Shown here piece by piece: positions 33,472 through 36,551 of a DNA stretch of 36,551 nucleotides; the first letter of the stretch is position 1; every line of letters begins with the position of its first letter. This DNA comes from CAZYJD01 sp964647785 (GTDB taxonomy: Bacteria > Bacteroidota > Bacteroidia > NS11-12g > UBA9320), in NCBI GenBank assembly GCA_964647785.1, contig CAZYJD010000013.1, positions 1 through 36,551 on the forward strand. The letters run 5' to 3'. The notes below the pieces were generated by a model, which did not search any database, was not told where the DNA came from, and saw only the letters and a list, made by a program, of their open reading frames with translations. The position numbers were made by a program, and so were the translations under genes.

Positions 33472-33819
33472 ATGGCTATAATGATAACAGATGAATGCAT
33501 TAATTGCGGAGCCTGCGAACCGGAGTGCCCCAATAATGCCATCTATGAAGCCGGAGCTGAATGGGCCATCGCCGATGGAACAACAGTTTCCGGAATATAC
33601 AAATTGGATGTAGGAGGGGAGACCGACGCAGATGAAAGGCATGAACCCATCAGTGATGAGGTGTATTACATTGTTCCTGACAAGTGTACAGAATGCGCCG
33701 GCTTCCATGAAGAGCCACAGTGCGCAGCTGTTTGTCCGGTGGATTGCTGCGTGCCGGATCCTGATCATGTTGAATCGGAAGAAATTCTTCTACAGAGAAA
33801 AGAGCGCCTGCATCTTTAA
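33472..33819 (+). CDS. 2[4Fe-4S] ferredoxin, Allochromatium type
   Basis: The 115-residue cytoplasmic electron carrier has C9-x2-C12-x2-C15-x3-C19-Pro near the N-terminus. A second set at C72-x2-C75-x8-C84-x3-C88-Pro follows. The 8-residue stretch between the second and third Cys of that set is the mark of the Allochromatium vinosum-type ferredoxins. The 52-residue spacer between the two sets is long for a simple ferredoxin and includes an acidic segment (GGETDADERHEP). It has its own promoter, so its partner enzymes (for example 2-oxoacid oxidoreductases) are not fixed by neighbourhood. Confidence 0.93.
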   Translation: MAIMITDECINCGACEPECPNNAIYEAGAEWAIADGTTVSGIYKLDVGGETDADERHEPISDEVYYIVPDKCTECAGFHEEPQCAAVCPVDCCVPDPDHVESEEILLQRKERLHL

Positions 33820-33843
33820 GCAGTGCAAAGGGTAAAATGGAAT

Positions 33844-33851
33844 TATTTTTG
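33844..33851 (+). promoter_or_regulatory. -7 promoter box of the NlpC/P60 gene
   Basis: TATTTTTG matches TAnnTTTG exactly, 45 bases before the ATG. An inverted repeat TTTTGC/GCAAAA (33847-33865, 7-base centre) overlaps it and could be an operator. The leader can also form a 5-bp stem, CCACT (33866-33870) with AGTGG (33883-33887). Confidence 0.5.
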
Positions 33852-33896
33852 CGAAATAAGCAAAACCACTGAAAGGAATAATAGTGGGGCATTGGT

Positions 33897-34634
33897 ATGA
33901 AAGGTATTTGTAATTTGTCGTTGGTTGCTGTACGAGCTGAACCAGGAGGTAAAAGTGAAATGGTTACCCAACTGTTGTATGGTGAAACCTATGATGTATT
34001 GGAAGAAGATTCCAGTGGAGAATGGATTCGTATTCAAACCACTTTTGATCAGTACCAAGGGTGGATAAGTGCTTTGCAGTTTTCTGAATGGCACGAACAT
34101 GAGTCTCTTCGATTAAGGGTGGTGCAGGTTCCTTATTTAGAGGTAGAGACCGGGCAAAATGGTATGATTCTGTCTGCCGGATCCATCATAGGCGATGAGT
34201 TCAATGTAACGCCACTTCAGGCGAGAGATTTCCAGCGTTTTACGGGCAACGATTTACGGGCAAGATTATCTTCTTTGTCCAGAAGTTTTCTAAATGCGCC
34301 TTACCTCTGGGGTGGGCGTTCATTCATGGGATTCGATTGCAGCGGGTTTACCCAGGTATTGTATAAAATTTACGGCATAAAGTTGCCTCGAGATGCCTAT
34401 CGACAGGCTGAACAAGGTGAGCTGGTGAGTCTGGATGATGCAGAAGCAGGAGACTTGGCATTTTTTCACAATGAGAATGGAAAAGTGACCCATGTTGGAA
34501 TGCTGTTGGAAGATGGAAAAATTGTGCATGCCAGTGGCAGCGTAAGGATCGACGGCATACGCGATGAGGGTATTTTTCACAAAGACCGGGCAAAAATTAC
34601 GCACCGCTTGAAATTTGTGAAAAAGTACATCTAA
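33897..34634 (+). CDS. NlpC/P60 peptidase with N-terminal SH3-like domain, YkfC-like
   Basis: The 245-residue protein has an N-terminal bacterial SH3 region (about 1-60, LSLVAVRAEPGGKSEMVTQL through WISALQF), a linker, and an NlpC/P60 cysteine-peptidase domain (about 118-245). Catalytic residues are the Cys in FMGFDCSGF, the His in THVGML and a third polar residue, probably the His in IVHASG. YkfC-like enzymes cut gamma-D-Glu-diaminopimelate bonds of freed peptides. No signal peptide is present, so a cytoplasmic recycling role is more likely than wall hydrolysis. It is a single gene that converges, 14 bases apart, with the prenyltransferase. Confidence 0.9.
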   Translation: MKGICNLSLVAVRAEPGGKSEMVTQLLYGETYDVLEEDSSGEWIRIQTTFDQYQGWISALQFSEWHEHESLRLRVVQVPYLEVETGQNGMILSAGSIIGDEFNVTPLQARDFQRFTGNDLRARLSSLSRSFLNAPYLWGGRSFMGFDCSGFTQVLYKIYGIKLPRDAYRQAEQGELVSLDDAEAGDLAFFHNENGKVTHVGMLLEDGKIVHASGSVRIDGIRDEGIFHKDRAKITHRLKFVKKYI

Positions 34635-34648
34635 TTTCTTTCGTTGCT

Positions 34649-35527
34649 CTAGTTCACCCCTCCGGTTGAAATAGCCGCCAGTGAAATACTGAAGGTACTC
34701 AAGGCATGTGCTCCGCGCATTTTGTTCGACCAACCTTTGGCCAACCAAATCCACAATAAACTGCCAAGGCTGAGCATGCATAAAACAAGCATGGCATAGC
34801 CCATCAACCCATCGCTGGTCCACCACATCCAGCACGCAAGAAGCAACAACGGCAAGTGGATCAAATATGCTGCCTGAAGGCTTTTTCTCAAACCGAACTT
34901 AACAGTGACCGTTTCATAGCCCATGACTACATCACCGCGATGACCTCTGATGTTTTTGATCAATGCGCGAATGGCGAGCAACAGGGTGAACATAAGGCCA
35001 TAAATGAGCATTTCTGAAGTGAGATGGCGGTAGTAAATAACGATGCTGAAAAAAGATGTAATGCTCAGAATGGCTCCGGTAACCTCTCGTAAGAATACCA
35101 TCTTTTGGAGTTTATGGCTATAGAGCCAAAGAGCAAAAGCAAACAGAGCGAAGAAGATGAAAATATTGAAACTCGCCATGAGTGCCAGCAGCAGACCCAA
35201 TGTATTCAAAATGAGATAGGCTCTAAATGCAAATGTTTTACTAATCAAACGGCCAAATACGGTTTTTGCGGGTTGATTGATCAGATCTTTCTCATAATCA
35301 TAAAATGCATTGATTATAAAACCTGCTGCAATCACGCATGCGGTTGCCAATACAATGAGATGCAGATCAGGGTTTTGTAAAGTCTCTTTCCATGTGCCAT
35401 TGCTCAGCGAAAAAACGGATGCACTGTATTGGGCTATTGAGGTGATCAGAACATTTTTCCAATGCACCAATGATAAAATGGCCAAAAGACGAACGAAGGG
35501 AAGCTTTCTTTGGGTGTCGTTAGACAT
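34649..35527 (-). CDS. UbiA-superfamily prenyltransferase (geranylgeranylglycerol-phosphate transferase-like)
   Basis: The 292-residue polytopic membrane protein has about eight or nine helices. The first Asp motif is intact: NAFYDYEKD, with Asn73, Asp77 and Asp81, which coordinates Mg-diphosphate of the prenyl donor. The second region, IKNIRGHRGDVVMGYET, keeps only Asp199 where UbiA enzymes usually have two or three Asp. Relatives next to mevalonate kinase in Flavobacteriia are commonly labelled as geranylgeranylglycerol-phosphate geranylgeranyltransferases. Quinone or haem O synthesis are alternatives, and acceptor identity cannot be read here. It starts one base after the kinase stop, so it is translationally coupled to the kinase gene. 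Confidence 0.82.
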   Translation of the reverse strand: MSNDTQRKLPFVRLLAILSLVHWKNVLITSIAQYSASVFSLSNGTWKETLQNPDLHLIVLATACVIAAGFIINAFYDYEKDLINQPAKTVFGRLISKTFAFRAYLILNTLGLLLALMASFNIFIFFALFAFALWLYSHKLQKMVFLREVTGAILSITSFFSIVIYYRHLTSEMLIYGLMFTLLLAIRALIKNIRGHRGDVVMGYETVTVKFGLRKSLQAAYLIHLPLLLLACWMWWTSDGLMGYAMLVLCMLSLGSLLWIWLAKGWSNKMRGAHALSTFSISLAAISTGGVN

Positions 35528-35528
35528 A

Positions 35529-36488
35529 TTAGAATGAATGGATCACTTCTATCTGGTGATCTTTCAATTTGATACGGGCATGCTCCAAGTCTTTGGTAAA
35601 TCCAAGAATGTACCCACCACCTCCTGAGCCACAAAGTTTGAGGTAATAACTGTTGCTCTCAATTCCTTCTCTCCAAAGTTGGTGGAATTGATTGGGAATC
35701 ATCGGAGAAAAATGCTCCAAAGCCAGCCTGGAGAGCTCTTTCAAATTTTTGAAAAGTGGATTGATGTCTTTTTGCAAAAATGCCTGGATGCAGGCATCGT
35801 TGTATTTTTTGAATTCCTTTCGGAGCATATTTCGGAATCCTTCCTGCTTCATGCGTTCCATGAAGATGTTCACCATGGGTTGTGTTTTCCCGGGACTTCC
35901 TGAGTTGAGTAAAAAGATGGCTCCTTTCCCTTCTGCACGATTTTCAGGTAATCCTACCGTTCCTAAGTCTTCACGAGATTTTATGAGAATGGGAAAATTC
36001 AAATAACAGATCAAGGGATCTAATCCGCTGCTTTTGCCATGGAAATACGATTCCATGAAACCGAGCTGTTGCTTTAGTTTCAGAATCTGATCACCGGTGA
36101 GCTGCTCTCCCGAATCAATTCTGTTCAACGCATAACGCTGGTAGATAGCTGCTACCAAGGCGCCAGAACTGCCAACCCCAAAACCCTGTGGAATATTTGA
36201 ATGAAAACTGAGCCCGTTCTCGATATCTTCAGAAAACCGAATTAAATCAAGGGCAACTGGTAAAGTGCCATTTGAATGAGCTTCAGTGAGATATTCGAGA
36301 TATTTTCTTAAATGCCTATTGGACGATTGGTCGCTTTCTTCTGCTTGCTCCGGAAAGCGAAAGCTTCCATTGTAATAATTATAAGGGATGCTGAGCCCCA
36401 TGCTATCTTCGATGATTCCGTATTCACCGAAGAGCAAAATTTTCCCATAAAATATGGGGTCTTTTAGTATGCTTTTTTGAAGGCTCAT
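35529..36488 (-). CDS. Mevalonate kinase-like GHMP kinase
   Basis: The 319-residue GHMP-superfamily kinase probably phosphorylates mevalonate on the way to isopentenyl diphosphate. Motif 1 is KILLFGEYGIIEDSMG. Motif 2 is the phosphate-binding IPQGFGVGSSGALVAA. The mevalonate-kinase-type segment FHGKSSGLDPLICYL supplies the probable catalytic Asp. Motif 3 is LCGSGGGGYILGF. Phosphomevalonate kinase or another GHMP enzyme is possible; pairing with a prenyltransferase gene favours isoprenoid metabolism. It is first in a two-gene operon with the UbiA-type gene, and its promoter box lies 37 bases upstream. Confidence 0.87.
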   Translation of the reverse strand: MSLQKSILKDPIFYGKILLFGEYGIIEDSMGLSIPYNYYNGSFRFPEQAEESDQSSNRHLRKYLEYLTEAHSNGTLPVALDLIRFSEDIENGLSFHSNIPQGFGVGSSGALVAAIYQRYALNRIDSGEQLTGDQILKLKQQLGFMESYFHGKSSGLDPLICYLNFPILIKSREDLGTVGLPENRAEGKGAIFLLNSGSPGKTQPMVNIFMERMKQEGFRNMLRKEFKKYNDACIQAFLQKDINPLFKNLKELSRLALEHFSPMIPNQFHQLWREGIESNSYYLKLCGSGGGGYILGFTKDLEHARIKLKDHQIEVIHSF

Positions 36489-36525
36489 TGCTCAAAGGCG
36501 GGTTGGACCCTTACCGATGCGATCA

Positions 36526-36533
36526 CAAATATA
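36526..36533 (-). promoter_or_regulatory. -7 promoter box of the kinase-prenyltransferase operon
   Basis: TATATTTG on the minus strand matches TAnnTTTG exactly, 37 bases before the ATG at 36488. Only 18 bases remain before the window edge, so a -33 element cannot be judged. Confidence 0.55.
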
Positions 36534-36551
36534 CATCCCATCTTGGCAATA

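Noticed and set aside
1..36551. Mobile element, prophage or defence island
   Set aside because: No transposase, integrase, phage structural gene, terminal repeats, tRNA-flanked boundary or change in codon style was seen; gene content is core-genome-like apart from the secreted giants.

Overview
The window looks like the chromosome of a free-living member of the Bacteroidota, probably Flavobacteriales-like (Cryomorphaceae/Crocinitomicaceae-type); the order is a weak guess. The evidence is: two proteins with type IX secretion sorting domains (one type B, one type A), PKD-repeat giants, a mevalonate kinase next to a UbiA-type prenyltransferase, a Lacal_2735-type small protein, an HU-CCDC81/SPOR protein, and promoters carrying the Bacteroidota -7 box TAnnTTTG. 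The region is gene dense (29 protein genes, no intergenic gap over 200 bases). I see no tRNA, rRNA, insertion sequence, phage or CRISPR array.

Layout. 1-561 is the 3' end of a membrane glycosyltransferase, convergent with recA (567-1586, minus). 1773-7689 is a tight six-gene operon: plug-less outer-membrane barrel, HU/SPOR membrane protein, ExbB, ExbD, TonB and FolC. Then come yqeY (7758), dapD (minus), a 57-residue Lacal_2735 protein, a secreted dipeptidyl peptidase (minus), a small outer-membrane protein (minus), lepA (plus) and the membrane pyrophosphatase hppA (plus). From 16800 to 23828 there is a cell-wall neighbourhood: a YkuD_2 L,D-transpeptidase, a YcbB-like L,D-transpeptidase lipoprotein, a TlpA-ferritin pair on the other strand, a protein made of two fused D-Ala-D-Ala ligase modules, and a PASTA membrane protein. 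From 23903 to 33403 lie a 1761-residue PKD protein exported by type IX secretion, a second type IX cargo, a rhodanese and a heptaheme cytochrome c with TPRs. The right end holds a 2[4Fe-4S] ferredoxin, a YkfC-like NlpC/P60 peptidase, and a mevalonate kinase-prenyltransferase pair on the minus strand.

How it fits together. ExbB/ExbD/TonB energise outer-membrane transport, and the barrel heading the same operon is a plausible client. DapD makes the diaminopimelate precursor that L,D-transpeptidases cross-link, the Ddl fusion makes the terminal D-Ala-D-X dipeptide, and the NlpC/P60 enzyme probably recycles stem peptides. Most of the rest is housekeeping.

The most unusual items are: (1) the tandem Ddl fusion, in which each half departs from the canonical active site at different positions and the second half carries the Tyr-to-Phe change associated with D-Ala-D-lactate ligases; (2) a Cys/His-rich twin CX3C tail on the pyrophosphatase; (3) fourteen exact TAnnTTTG boxes, four of which lie only 4-5 bases before the start codon and imply leaderless mRNAs; and (4) an HU-fold/SPOR transmembrane protein inside the TonB operon. 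All calls come from reading the sequence; no database search was run.
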